A stretch of DNA of 64,000 bases from Thiomicrorhabdus lithotrophica (GTDB lineage Bacteria; Pseudomonadota; Gammaproteobacteria; Thiomicrospirales; Thiomicrospiraceae): the NCBI RefSeq assembly GCF_029201445.1, contig NZ_CP102381.1, positions 2,232,001 to 2,296,000 of the forward strand. The letters are read 5' to 3'. Each line of letters starts with the position of its first letter. Position 1 is the stretch's first letter. The notes below the pieces were generated by a model, which saw nothing but the letters and a program-made list of their open reading frames with translations, was not told the DNA's origin and did not search any database. The position numbers and the translations under genes were made by a program. Shown piece after piece: positions 27,918-36,984 of the stretch.

Positions 27918-28232
27918 TTAAAAACCAATCAGCTCAGGATCCAACACTTGCGCATCGTAGGTATAGATAAGAATGTGATGCCCTTTTTTGCGATAGACTT
28001 GCAAACTATCAATCAGCGCATCTGCCATCCCTTTGGACATTAAAATCATAAATAACACATTGGTTTCACCATCAGAGTGTCCGTCTTGAACACCTGTATT
28101 ACCATTACCACGAGCATTAAGCTGTGTATAGCCAGTTACGCCAAGCTTTTTAAGAATCTTTACCAAACTATCTTCAAAAGTCGAGTTGATAATAATTTGT
28201 ACAGATTTTCCTTCAGCCATTTTTGTTTTCAT
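27918..28232 (-). CDS. PII-like signalling protein paired with SbtA
   Basis: A 104-residue protein of the PII fold family: KSVQIIINSTFEDSLVKILKKLGV is the first beta-alpha unit, the T-loop region is GYTQLNARGNGNTGVQDGHS, and VLFMILMSKGMADALIDSL forms the second half. It lacks the classical uridylylation loop of GlnB/GlnK. It follows sbtA by 10 bases. In cyanobacteria the equivalent SbtB binds adenine nucleotides and inhibits SbtA; a related carboxysome-associated group (CPII) binds bicarbonate and nucleotides. Control of the adjacent transporter is therefore the likely role, by analogy only. Confidence 0.85.
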   Translation of the reverse strand: MKTKMAEGKSVQIIINSTFEDSLVKILKKLGVTGYTQLNARGNGNTGVQDGHSDGETNVLFMILMSKGMADALIDSLQVYRKKGHHILIYTYDAQVLDPELIGF

Positions 28233-28242
28233 AAATTACTCC

Positions 28243-29229
28243 TTAAGCCCCAATGTACCAAATTGACATCTGATAGAAAAGTGGGATTCCGATAACCACG
28301 TTGAATGGGAAAGTAATCCCTAGCGATAAGGTTAAATAGTACGATGGATTCGCTTCTGGAACACCATAACGCATAGCGGGCGGTACAGCAATGTAAGAAG
28401 CACTTGCTGACAAAATTGCTAACAAGAAAGTACCACCCAATGAGAAACCTAGCATTGAAGCACCAACGAATACACCAATTGTTCCACCAATAAGCGGCAT
28501 AATTACACCGAAAGAAATCAGGATTAAACCAGCCTTTTTCAGCGCATCTAATTTTTTAGCAGCTTCAATACCCATATCTAATAAGAATAAGCATAAAACA
28601 CCCATGAAAATTTCTTTAGTGAAAGGCGTTACTTTTGCCATAGACTCTGGTGAAGCGACCGCACCAATAATTAACGCACCAAGTAATACAACCACACTAC
28701 CATTAGTAAAGGCTTCATGTAACAAAGGTCCCCATTCGGTTTTAACCGTCTCACCGCCTTGCTCAGAAGATAGACGTTTTCTAGCTAGTGCGGCTAAAAG
28801 TAAACCCACAATAATGGCAGGAGATTCCATGATAACCATCATAACAATAGGGTAGCTTTCATAGCTTACACCTGAAACTTCTAAAAACGCGACCGCGGTC
28901 AAAAAGGTTGCCGCACTTACAGAACCGTAGTGTGCAGCAATAGCTGCAGCATCAAACATATTCACTTTGTTTCTAAAGCGTAACAAACCATAACCGATGA
29001 TAGGCAAGATAAAACCTAAAATCGCTGCCCAAATAATAGATTCGACAGCCAGTTGGAAATCAGCTTTAGCTAGGGCTTCCCCTCCTTTTAAACCAATGGC
29101 TAATAATAGGTATATCCCTATTCCTTTCGTCATCCCTTCTGGAAATTTAAGGTCTGACTTAATCAGTTTTGCAATAACACCAAGCGCAAAAAACATTACC
29201 GCTGGTATTAATAGACTATCTAATCCCAT
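28243..29229 (-). CDS. sbtA: SbtA-family sodium-dependent bicarbonate transporter
   Basis: A 328-residue integral inner-membrane protein with about ten hydrophobic segments arranged as two related halves. Family landmarks include the N-terminal GLDSLLIPAVMFFALGVIAK, FPEGMTKGIGIYLLLAIGLKGG, AAIAAHYGSVSAATF (first-half substrate motif) and the second-half SASASYIAVPPAMRYGVPEANPS. This is the pattern of SbtA (formerly DUF897), which imports bicarbonate with sodium. The start is preceded by GAAGGAGTTAGG, a very strong ribosome site. It is the first gene of a two-gene operon with the PII-like regulator. The carbon-uptake role is well supported by this pairing and by dabBA nearby. Confidence 0.9.
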   Translation of the reverse strand: MGLDSLLIPAVMFFALGVIAKLIKSDLKFPEGMTKGIGIYLLLAIGLKGGEALAKADFQLAVESIIWAAILGFILPIIGYGLLRFRNKVNMFDAAAIAAHYGSVSAATFLTAVAFLEVSGVSYESYPIVMMVIMESPAIIVGLLLAALARKRLSSEQGGETVKTEWGPLLHEAFTNGSVVVLLGALIIGAVASPESMAKVTPFTKEIFMGVLCLFLLDMGIEAAKKLDALKKAGLILISFGVIMPLIGGTIGVFVGASMLGFSLGGTFLLAILSASASYIAVPPAMRYGVPEANPSYYLTLSLGITFPFNVVIGIPLFYQMSIWYIGA

Positions 29230-29347
29230 CCTAACTCCTTCAAACTATAAATTTATTTATTAAGTAATCTAAAATTTATCAAGCAATCTAAGGTTATCCT
29301 ATTCGTATTCTCTAGCCAAATTGAAATAATCAATACAATCTATAGAT

Positions 29348-29374
29348 AATAACCTATCAAATTAGTAGGTTATT
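29348..29374. promoter_or_regulatory. perfect inverted repeat upstream of sbtA
   Basis: The arms AATAACCTA (29348-29356) and TAGGTTATT (29366-29374) are perfect and separated by nine bases. The centre contains T-N11-A, the core of LysR-type operators such as those bound by CbbR. It lies about 120 bases upstream of the sbtA start. Binding by a LysR-type regulator is inferred. Confidence 0.5.
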
Positions 29375-29515
29375 CTAAAGCCACCGTCTTTAATAGCCAG
29401 AAAAAACTAAGGAACAATGCAAAAAGCCAGCCTCTTAATCTATTGAGATGCTACTTGATCCGGTTTTTAATGTTAAATAGAGTTATAAACAAATTAAATT
29501 TTAGGAGGGATAACC

Positions 29516-30031
29516 ATGCAGTCTGCGAACATCCAAATAAGAGACGAGAGCTCGACTGATTCTTCAGCTATCTCAGAACTTACTATCGCTGCTTTTGAAA
29601 CTATGGAGATGAGTAATCACACAGAACAATTTATCATTGATACATTACGAGCTGCAAATGCGCTCACTCTCTCTTTGGTAGCTGAGATAGATGGAAAAAT
29701 AATAGGTCATATTGCTTTTTCTCCTGTAACGATTTCGGACGGTACAACGGGTTGGTATGGACTTGGCCCAGTTTCAGTTCACCCAGACTTTCAACGCCAA
29801 GGGGTCGGCAAGGCACTTATTAAAAAGGGCTTATCTCGCTTAAAAGAACTCAATGCAAAGGGTTGCTGCTTGGTAGGACATCCAGAATATTATCCGCAAT
29901 TTGGTTTTAAAAATGCTCCTGAACTGTCTCTAGAGGGTGTTCCTAAGGAGGTTTTCTTTACCCTTGCATTTAACGAGAAAATTCCAAAAGGTAACGTTTT
30001 ATTTCATAACGCTTTTACAGCTGAGTATTAA
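29516..30031 (+). CDS. GNAT-family N-acetyltransferase
   Basis: A 171-residue acetyl-CoA-dependent acetyltransferase of the GNAT fold. The N-terminal IRDESSTDSSAISELTIAAF strand-helix, the core GLGPVSVHPDFQRQGVGKALI (motif A, acetyl-CoA pyrophosphate loop QRQGVG) and the later CCLVGHPEYYPQFGFKNA are typical of the YhbS-like subgroup. Its start follows AGGAGGG, a near-perfect ribosome site. It lies between sbtA and dabBA on the plus strand with its own upstream region, so a functional tie to carbon uptake is not evident. The substrate is unknown. Confidence 0.88.
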   Translation: MQSANIQIRDESSTDSSAISELTIAAFETMEMSNHTEQFIIDTLRAANALTLSLVAEIDGKIIGHIAFSPVTISDGTTGWYGLGPVSVHPDFQRQGVGKALIKKGLSRLKELNAKGCCLVGHPEYYPQFGFKNAPELSLEGVPKEVFFTLAFNEKIPKGNVLFHNAFTAEY

Positions 30032-30520
30032 ATGCACTTCATAATCAGCCTTGTCATCCGCCCTATCAGATTAGTAAGCTACAAATGAAAGCCAACTGAG
30101 AATTCACTATCACCGCTTTTGGTATTAGCAATCAAATAAACTTTGTATTTAAAATACTTACTCACACCCATCAAATAATGGCTTTGTTAGCAACAAAAAC
30201 ATAGGTAAACAGCCTTCTTTTAACCATTGGTAATTATCTATAGGTTTCAAAAATAACTTTAATAGTGAATCAAAAATTTTGTGTATATAATCATCCACAA
30301 CAAAAGTAACCAAGTAAAATGCTCGGAAATCTTGGCAATGCCTATTCGTTAAAATTAAAGAGTAATTTTCTTGATTGCTCAGAAGTGAACTGTCAGATTG
30401 ATTATTAATATTTGATAACTCGTTAAACCAACAATAATAAACAGCCAAAATGGCTAAAGAGCGGATGCTTTGAAATTGCAAGCCGTTCAAACAACAGATA
30501 AATTAATTGGGAGAAAAAAT
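30032..30520. other. 489 bp upstream region of dabBA
   Basis: No convincing gene. A TATAAT (30286-30291) without a good -35 partner could be the dab -10 box. A small inverted repeat TTTGTT-AGC-AACAAA lies at 30183-30197. The sequence is AT-rich throughout, consistent with a regulated promoter region. Confidence 0.5.
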
Positions 30521-32077
30521 ATGGCTGGTGAATGGATTGATTCTTTATTACTGCTATCAATACCAATAATGTTTTTTGTTTCTGCTTGGGCGCATGAGCG
30601 CAGAGCCAATTGGGATGTTGCAATGGGCGTTGCCATTGTGGCTTTCATTATCAGTGTTTCTACAGGAATACTATCGATTGCAGGCCTGGTAAAATTTGGT
30701 CAAGGCTTTAACTGGGTAACACATGAACCCGTTAGCTTAATCATGCTCAGTTTGATTAGTTTTATCTCCTATATCAATGTGCGTTATTCGCGTTCTTATA
30801 TGGCAGGAAATGCAGAAGAAGAAAGACGTTACATTCGCTGGCTGTCAATCACACTTGGCTTTGTAACCCTTGTTGTTGTTTCTAACCATATGATATTGAT
30901 GTTGGTTGCCTGGATTGGAATCAGCGTAGCACTTCATCAGTTATTGATTTTCTATCCAGGGCGACAGCGTGCCGTTTTAGCCGCTTATAAAAAATATATC
31001 TTTGCTCGTATCGCTGAAATCTTGTTATTGGCGGGTGTGCTCATTCTTTACTACGAATATGACACTTGGCTAATTAGTGAAATTTATGCAACGGTAAGTC
31101 AGGCCGAATCACTGAGTTATGCAGGTCATATTGCGGCTCTATTTTTAGCCGGCGCAGCAATTATTAAGTGTGCCCAACTGCCTCTTCACGGTTGGCTAAT
31201 ACAGGTAGTAGAAGCGCCTACGCCTGTATCTGCATTACTTCACGCAGGAATCATCAACTTAGGTGGTTTCTTAATGATTGTATTTGCTCCACTACTGATT
31301 CTTTCAGACATTGCGCAGTGGTTATTACTGATTGTAGGTGGTTTAACAACCGTACTAGCCGCATTAGTGATGATGACTCGAGCAACGATTAAAGTACGCC
31401 TAGCATGGTCAACCATGTCTCAAATGGGGCTAATGCTGGTTGAATGTGCGTTGGGTCTATTTGAACTGGCATTACTTCACCTGATTGCTCACTCATGCTA
31501 CAAGGCATACGCCTTCTTGAACTCAGGAACCGAAGTGGAGTCAACCATGAAACGTAGACTGGCCAAATCCGTTCCGCCAACGCGTACTGACTGGTGGTTA
31601 GCAGGTTTTTTAGCTTCAGGACTTGTAGTCGCACTTGTGGTTATTGCATCCTTACCTGCGCCATATAGCCCTTGGGTATTAATTGCTATTGCCTTAACGT
31701 TATTAATTGCAGAGCGCCGTGGTCGTATGACTTCAGCATCTGTGGTCTCTATGGTGGTGTTAGCTGCGATTCTAATGATTGCCTACACTCTGCAAAAATA
31801 TGGCATTAGTTATATTATCGAACATCAGCCAACCAGCGTTGGTTTAGCAGGTGACTTATGGATGGCTTTCTTATTTATCCTATTCTTTATCGGCTATATT
31901 ATGCTGCGTTATCATCGTGACCACCCTGCGGTAGTTAACACTTGGAGAGCATTCTATGCAGGCTTCTATTTAGATGAATATATCACTCGTTTAAGCTTGC
32001 GAGTTTATCCGACTAAGTTACCTGAACGTTTTAAACCAAAACATCTGAAAATCCCTAAAGAGGAGCTGTTCAAATGA
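30521..32077 (+). CDS. dabB: DabB, proton-channel-like subunit of the DAC carbon transporter
   Basis: A 518-residue polytopic membrane protein of the NuoL/MrpA antiporter family. I start at the ATG at 30521, preceded by GGGAG, rather than 30470, because family members begin directly with a membrane segment. The hallmark KCAQLPLHGWLIQVVEAPTP and VSALLHAGIINLGGF segments (about residues 220-250) match the proton-pathway core of NuoL. The C-terminus is highly basic. It overlaps dabA by four bases (ATGA), so the two are translationally coupled. In Halothiobacillus the DabA-DabB complex drives uptake of inorganic carbon using cation gradients; the same role is expected here. Confidence 0.92.
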   Translation: MAGEWIDSLLLLSIPIMFFVSAWAHERRANWDVAMGVAIVAFIISVSTGILSIAGLVKFGQGFNWVTHEPVSLIMLSLISFISYINVRYSRSYMAGNAEEERRYIRWLSITLGFVTLVVVSNHMILMLVAWIGISVALHQLLIFYPGRQRAVLAAYKKYIFARIAEILLLAGVLILYYEYDTWLISEIYATVSQAESLSYAGHIAALFLAGAAIIKCAQLPLHGWLIQVVEAPTPVSALLHAGIINLGGFLMIVFAPLLILSDIAQWLLLIVGGLTTVLAALVMMTRATIKVRLAWSTMSQMGLMLVECALGLFELALLHLIAHSCYKAYAFLNSGTEVESTMKRRLAKSVPPTRTDWWLAGFLASGLVVALVVIASLPAPYSPWVLIAIALTLLIAERRGRMTSASVVSMVVLAAILMIAYTLQKYGISYIIEHQPTSVGLAGDLWMAFLFILFFIGYIMLRYHRDHPAVVNTWRAFYAGFYLDEYITRLSLRVYPTKLPERFKPKHLKIPKEELFK

Positions 32078-34581
32078 TTGGCAATAACAATATCGAACAA
32101 GCACAAGCTTTAACAACCAGCTTAAGCGAATCACAAAACAACCTAATTGCAGAAGGCTGTAACCGTATTGCGCCAACTTGGCCATTAGAAGAACTGATTG
32201 CAGTAAATCCTTGGTGGGAACTTCGCGATCAATCATTTTTAGATGTATCGGCTAAGATTCAAGCTTTGGGGCAAGCACATTGCTTGATGCCTAAAACTTA
32301 CTTTCAAAATCAGTGGTTAGAAACGATTTACACTCACCACGTAGAACAAGCAATGACTGAGTTATGTCATTATGAAATGACGGTCATGCAACTGGAACGC
32401 TACCTACTTGAAGATGATGATTATACGCATTGGCACAATATCAGTGACTTCGTAGACAGTGGACGTGATCGTCAACATATGATGGCTTGGCGTGATGAAA
32501 TCACCCAACAAATTTCTCAGTTCTGTGCCGATTACTTTCGTGAACGTCCATTAAATGTTTGTTTCAACGAACACTACAGTGGCATTTATTCAGCTTGGCT
32601 AGAGACCACGCGTAAAGACTGGGGGCTTGAAATTCTGATGGCGGAAGACGGTTTGACAGAACAGTTTCTAGAGCTACCAGAAAAAGCTGAAGATCTTCTT
32701 GCAGAAGCGTTTGGTACTTTAGGGGTAGGTGATGCTCAGCTAGCCGATTATATTCATGCCTTACTGTTAGATGAAAATGGCTGGGCTTCGTGGGTTGCTT
32801 ATCTAAAATGGCAAGATGGTTTAAATGGTTTTGATAACACCTTAATGCAAGAATTCTTGGCTATAAGAGTCGCTTGGGAATTAGTTCTTTGGCGTCATCA
32901 AAAAGAGACTGGTCGCGAAGTATTTAATGAACTAAAAGTGATGTGGCGTTCACAGCTTTCGTTTTTACCACGTTTGATTGAAGCGCATAAAGAGTCACAG
33001 AAAAAACTTTGGGTATGGCAGCGTGCTGCAGAGATTGCGTATCAATCTCGTCTGCATGAAAGATTGCGTTTTACCAGTGAACACTTGCACCCTGGCATTG
33101 ATGAAAGTACTGGTGAAGTTGAGCATGTAACCAACCCACGAACAGAGCGCTCATTAGTACAAGCCGCATTCTGTATTGATGTCCGTTCTGAAGTGTATCG
33201 CCGTGCATTAGAAACTCAAAATGAAGGTATTCAAACACTCGGCTTTGCTGGTTTCTTTGGTCTACCCATCGAGTTTCAGCCTTTAGGCTCTGAGATTTCA
33301 AGACCACAACTACCAGGCCTGCTGCGTTCGGCGATTAAAGTCACGCCTTTGACAGGCAAGGAAAAGTTGACCCTAACTGTTGAAAAACTCAATAAGAAAG
33401 CGCGTTGGTCAGAATGGGGTTATGCGCCTCCAGCAACTTTCAGCATGGTTGAAGCGACTGGTGTTCTGTATGCATTCCGCATGTTAAAGAACAGTCTGTT
33501 CCCAGACTCACACTATCACCCGATAAATGACCTGCCTTTAACGGCTGAGTTTGAATTGACTGAGAACGAAGAACCTTTAAACCTGGAACGTAAGGCTGAA
33601 TTAGCCGCAACCATTTTACATGCTATGGGGCTAGACAAAAATTTAGCATCCAAGGTTCTGTTGGTTGGTCATGGTAGCCGTTCATGCAACAACCCTCACT
33701 TAGCAGGGTATGATTGTGGTGCATGTGGCGGCCAAACGGGTGAAGTGAATGTTCGAGTTTTAGCTTACTTGCTAAATGAAATGGATGTTCGTGAAGCCCT
33801 AGTTGAAAAAGGCATTATCATTCCTGAAGACACTGTTTTTATAGCTGCCATGCACAATACGACAACGGATGACATAACATTCTTCGGTGAAGGCGTTGAT
33901 GATGAACTACGCCAGTGGTTTGAAAATGCCTCTGACTTATGCCGCCAGGAACGCTCAAGTCGTTTAGGTCTGACCCACCTTGACGGTAAAGCGTTGAATA
34001 AGGCCATTCGTGGTCGAAGCAAAGACTGGTCACAAGTTCGACCTGAATGGGGTTTAGCAGGTAATGCGGCATTTTTTGTGGCACCTCGTTGGCGTACTCG
34101 TGGTGTTGATTTTGATGGTCGTGCGTTCTTACACGATTATGACCATGAAGAAGATCAAGATCGCAGCTTACTGACCTTGATTATGACCGCGCCAATGGTG
34201 GTAGCAAACTGGATTAACCTGCAATACTACGCTTCGGCTTGTGATAACCATGTATATGGTAGTGGAAACAAAACACTTCACAATGTCATCGAAGGTGCTG
34301 TGGGTGTCTTTGAGGGTAACGGTGGAGACTTACGTATCGGTTTGCCTATTCAAGCGCTTCATGATGGCGAAAACTGGATGCACGAACCTTTACGTTTGAA
34401 TGTATATATTGACGCGCCACGTGAAGCGATTGAAAACATTGCAAAAGAACACGAAGCAGTCCGTCAGCTTATCGATAATGATTGGCTATATCTGTTCCGC
34501 TGGGGAAGAAAAGGGACCATTGAACGTTACTACAAAGGTCTTTGGTCAACGGCCTACAGTACAATTCAAAAAACGACTTAA
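32074..34581 (+). CDS. dabA: DabA, zinc-binding subunit of the DAC carbon transporter (DUF2309)
   Basis: An 835-residue peripheral protein of the DUF2309 family that couples to DabB and is thought to act as a vectorial carbonic anhydrase. The four residues known to be needed for zinc in Halothiobacillus DabA have clear counterparts: Cys367 and Asp369 (FCIDVRSEVYRR), His533 (VGHGSRS) and Cys548 (DCGACGG). The His-to-Cys spacing of 15 matches the characterised protein. The nearby Cys551 may also be relevant. The gene overlaps dabB and ends in a strong terminator, so the operon is only dabBA. A one-mismatch copy of the iterated palindrome lies in frame at 33312-33323 (Leu-Pro-Gly-Leu-Leu). Confidence 0.94.
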   Translation: MIGNNNIEQAQALTTSLSESQNNLIAEGCNRIAPTWPLEELIAVNPWWELRDQSFLDVSAKIQALGQAHCLMPKTYFQNQWLETIYTHHVEQAMTELCHYEMTVMQLERYLLEDDDYTHWHNISDFVDSGRDRQHMMAWRDEITQQISQFCADYFRERPLNVCFNEHYSGIYSAWLETTRKDWGLEILMAEDGLTEQFLELPEKAEDLLAEAFGTLGVGDAQLADYIHALLLDENGWASWVAYLKWQDGLNGFDNTLMQEFLAIRVAWELVLWRHQKETGREVFNELKVMWRSQLSFLPRLIEAHKESQKKLWVWQRAAEIAYQSRLHERLRFTSEHLHPGIDESTGEVEHVTNPRTERSLVQAAFCIDVRSEVYRRALETQNEGIQTLGFAGFFGLPIEFQPLGSEISRPQLPGLLRSAIKVTPLTGKEKLTLTVEKLNKKARWSEWGYAPPATFSMVEATGVLYAFRMLKNSLFPDSHYHPINDLPLTAEFELTENEEPLNLERKAELAATILHAMGLDKNLASKVLLVGHGSRSCNNPHLAGYDCGACGGQTGEVNVRVLAYLLNEMDVREALVEKGIIIPEDTVFIAAMHNTTTDDITFFGEGVDDELRQWFENASDLCRQERSSRLGLTHLDGKALNKAIRGRSKDWSQVRPEWGLAGNAAFFVAPRWRTRGVDFDGRAFLHDYDHEEDQDRSLLTLIMTAPMVVANWINLQYYASACDNHVYGSGNKTLHNVIEGAVGVFEGNGGDLRIGLPIQALHDGENWMHEPLRLNVYIDAPREAIENIAKEHEAVRQLIDNDWLYLFRWGRKGTIERYYKGLWSTAYSTIQKTT

Positions 34582-34598
34582 GATTGATTAACAATCCA

Positions 34599-34639
34599 TA
34601 AAAAAACCGGCTTTGAAATGACTTCTTAGCCGGTTTTTT
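34599..34639 (+). terminator. dabBA terminator
   Basis: The stem AAAACCGGCT/AGCCGGTTTT is followed by TTATTG, 20 bases past the dabA stop. The A-run on its left side makes it a possible terminator also for the convergent minus-strand gene ending at 34661. Confidence 0.9.
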
Positions 34640-34660
34640 ATTGCTCTTTAGACCCTGCTA

Positions 34661-36541
34661 TTAGCGCAATATCGCAATCTTTGACTCTAACTGAATCTCT
34701 CGATTTAACTGTGCCTCAATCTGTTTTTTTACCTCATCCAACTGATTGTTATCGATGTTTTGATTAGACAACAAGGTGGCTGAGACATAAAGGGGCTTCT
34801 GTTGTTTTATCTGCACATCTCGTAATTCAATACTGTCGACATTTAAGCCTTCTAGCTTAGAAATAATTTGTTGTTTATCAACCAATTTAGCAAACGATAA
34901 AAATAACGGCACACTAACCACAACAACAAAACCTAGAGCTATTAACAAGCCTTTTCTTGCTAAGTGGAATGGACTAAATCCCATAAATAAAAACGTCAAT
35001 GTCGCCGCTAAAACAATGCCGACTAAGTTAGTAATAAACAGTAAAAATGCCTCTGAAAACGTATGCCAGTCTAACCAACCTATACCAATACCTGAAACCG
35101 CTAATGGGGGAACTAACGCTACGGCTATGGCCACACCCGCTAAACTTTTTGCCACCTCAGAACGCGCATTGGCATAAGCACCGGCAATTCCAGAAATAAT
35201 CGCCACCGCCATATCTAAAATAGTAGGGCTCAAACGCGCGGCAATTTCACTAGTCACCGCTTGTAGCGGAGTAATTAGAGTCAATAAAACCCCAAAGAAG
35301 AGCGCCAACAAAACCCCAACCAGTAAGGTTTTGGTTGCGGTGGTGATGAGGTCTATATTTTGTCGCAACACCCCCATAGATAAAGAGATAATGGGTGCCA
35401 TTAAAGGCGCTAAAATCATTGCACCAATGATGACTGGCGCCGAGTTAGCAAATAGGCCAACCGTTGCTAATAGTGTGGCAAGCACCATTAATACTAAAAA
35501 AGATTCAGAAGTTTGTGCGTTCTCTTTTAAATTCACAAACGTCTCTTTTACCTCTTCATGATCTAAGTGATGAATCCAAGGTAATGGACGGTTTATTAAC
35601 TCTTTAACCGCTTGGCCCTTTGGCAAGCTTGAAATACGTATTGACTCTTTTACTTCTTCTGAGACAACTTTGGTCGGTAAAGCTTGGCTAATCACTTTTA
35701 ACGCATCTGCTTCAATAACCACGTCTATTGCATCATCGGTATAAGGCTCACTATCCACTGTAAAGGTGATGGGTTGGGCACTTACAACATGAATGGTTCG
35801 CGTTTGCATATGCCCAATATAGTCGGCTAAACCTTGTGAGGATCTCTTTCCTGTAAAAAGGCGAGAAAGCAGAAATCGAACAACTTCTGAGATGCTTCGT
35901 GGAGCAAGAACAAAGGTATTTAATGTTGCCTTATCGACCTCAGTTTCGCTCACTAAATACCTGGTAAAGTCGCTGCTTTTAGGTCGATACACAAAGGTCA
36001 CACCCAAAGCAGCGGTGTTAACGATTGTGCCCTTTTCGGTTTGCAAAGTATAGGGAGAAAGACTCACTTTACTTAGATTGAAAGTCATAGAGACCAAATA
36101 TTTAAACTTGCACCAAAGACTATTATCCATGTTTGAAGCAGATGTCATCATGGCCGAATTGCCCAGCATGACCGAACTCAATACCAAATGGCCATTACAG
36201 TAGAGCAAATCGGATAATACGGCCGTTTGTGTCTCTTTAATGTCCGCCAGGGCCTCTTCAATATTTTTTGGCAGTGGAAAAGAGCGATAAAAACGTTTCA
36301 AATCGGGATGAGGTAAAAAACCGACTGACCAATTATGCTCAACCGCATAAGGAATCAATGCATATAAGGCTGAATCAGGTAACCAGAGCAAAACCTGACT
36401 GTCTTTCGGTAAAGTCAGCATATCAACTGATTCAAAAGCGATTATTGCCCAACTTTCATCTAAAGAGGCTTTTACCGAGCTTTCAAATAACTCACTATTT
36501 TGAGCATCATAAAGCACGGTATAGTCTGTAAAGTTTTCCAT
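34661..36541 (-). CDS. DUF389 membrane protein with degenerate lipid-kinase-like N-terminus
   Basis: A 626-residue protein in three parts. Residues 1 to about 300 resemble the fold of YegS/diacylglycerol kinases: WSVGFLPHPDLKRFYRSFP lies where those enzymes have their PLGTGNDFAR loop, and TFTVDSEPYTDDAIDVVIEADALKVI matches their C-terminal strand pattern. The nucleotide motif GGDGT is replaced by WLPDSALY, so kinase activity is doubtful. Residues about 335-545 are the DUF389 (TIGR00341-type) membrane domain with NSAPVIIGAMILAPLMAPI and ALVPPLAVSGIGIG. The C-terminal ~90 residues are a soluble alpha/beta domain. It is convergent with dabBA. Its role is unknown; the kinase-like resemblance is my inference from motif order. 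Confidence 0.85.
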   Translation of the reverse strand: MENFTDYTVLYDAQNSELFESSVKASLDESWAIIAFESVDMLTLPKDSQVLLWLPDSALYALIPYAVEHNWSVGFLPHPDLKRFYRSFPLPKNIEEALADIKETQTAVLSDLLYCNGHLVLSSVMLGNSAMMTSASNMDNSLWCKFKYLVSMTFNLSKVSLSPYTLQTEKGTIVNTAALGVTFVYRPKSSDFTRYLVSETEVDKATLNTFVLAPRSISEVVRFLLSRLFTGKRSSQGLADYIGHMQTRTIHVVSAQPITFTVDSEPYTDDAIDVVIEADALKVISQALPTKVVSEEVKESIRISSLPKGQAVKELINRPLPWIHHLDHEEVKETFVNLKENAQTSESFLVLMVLATLLATVGLFANSAPVIIGAMILAPLMAPIISLSMGVLRQNIDLITTATKTLLVGVLLALFFGVLLTLITPLQAVTSEIAARLSPTILDMAVAIISGIAGAYANARSEVAKSLAGVAIAVALVPPLAVSGIGIGWLDWHTFSEAFLLFITNLVGIVLAATLTFLFMGFSPFHLARKGLLIALGFVVVVSVPLFLSFAKLVDKQQIISKLEGLNVDSIELRDVQIKQQKPLYVSATLLSNQNIDNNQLDEVKKQIEAQLNREIQLESKIAILR

Positions 36542-36984
36542 AACAATTCCAATTTAGGTGATAAACGAAAAAATGTTAAATAAACATTATCTCTAGCGTG
36601 GTGGATTAACATAACCTTGGCGAATCCATTACTTCTGCTCATTTTGAGGCTACCAGTTTGGGTTCATTCTATAATTTGGACATTAACTCATTTCTGATTT
36701 TTCATCGAATCGTCCATCTCTATTTAAACGTCGAAATCAAAGTGATACTTCCACTTAGGGTTGCCCATCCTCTTATAGAAGCCTTTGGTCTCCTGAAAAA
36801 TACTACCATTATAGTTCTGAGAATTTTTAATATTAAATGTTCAGTTCACCCTAATACATTTGATGGTAATAAACACTGATTATATCAACTATTGGAAACC
36901 AGCCCATCATAGCCAGTTTTAACAAATTCAATTTATTAATAGGCCTGCTACAATACCTTTCAATAGTAGTAAAGGTATACAAAA
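36542..36984. other. 443 bp intergenic region
   Basis: AT-rich, between divergent genes, with probable promoters for both. An incomplete palindrome (AGGCCTGCT) lies at 36941-36949. I see no gene, terminator or structured element here. Confidence 0.5.

Noticed and set aside
30158-30490. 110-residue minus-strand frame upstream of dabB
   Set aside because: Composition is AT-driven, it lacks a ribosome site, and it overlaps the dab promoter region and a start-proximal part of the opposite strand.
36658-36879. 73-residue plus-strand frame in the gap before the SDR gene
   Set aside because: No ribosome site, no recognisable features, and Ile/Leu/Asn-rich composition as expected of random AT-rich DNA.
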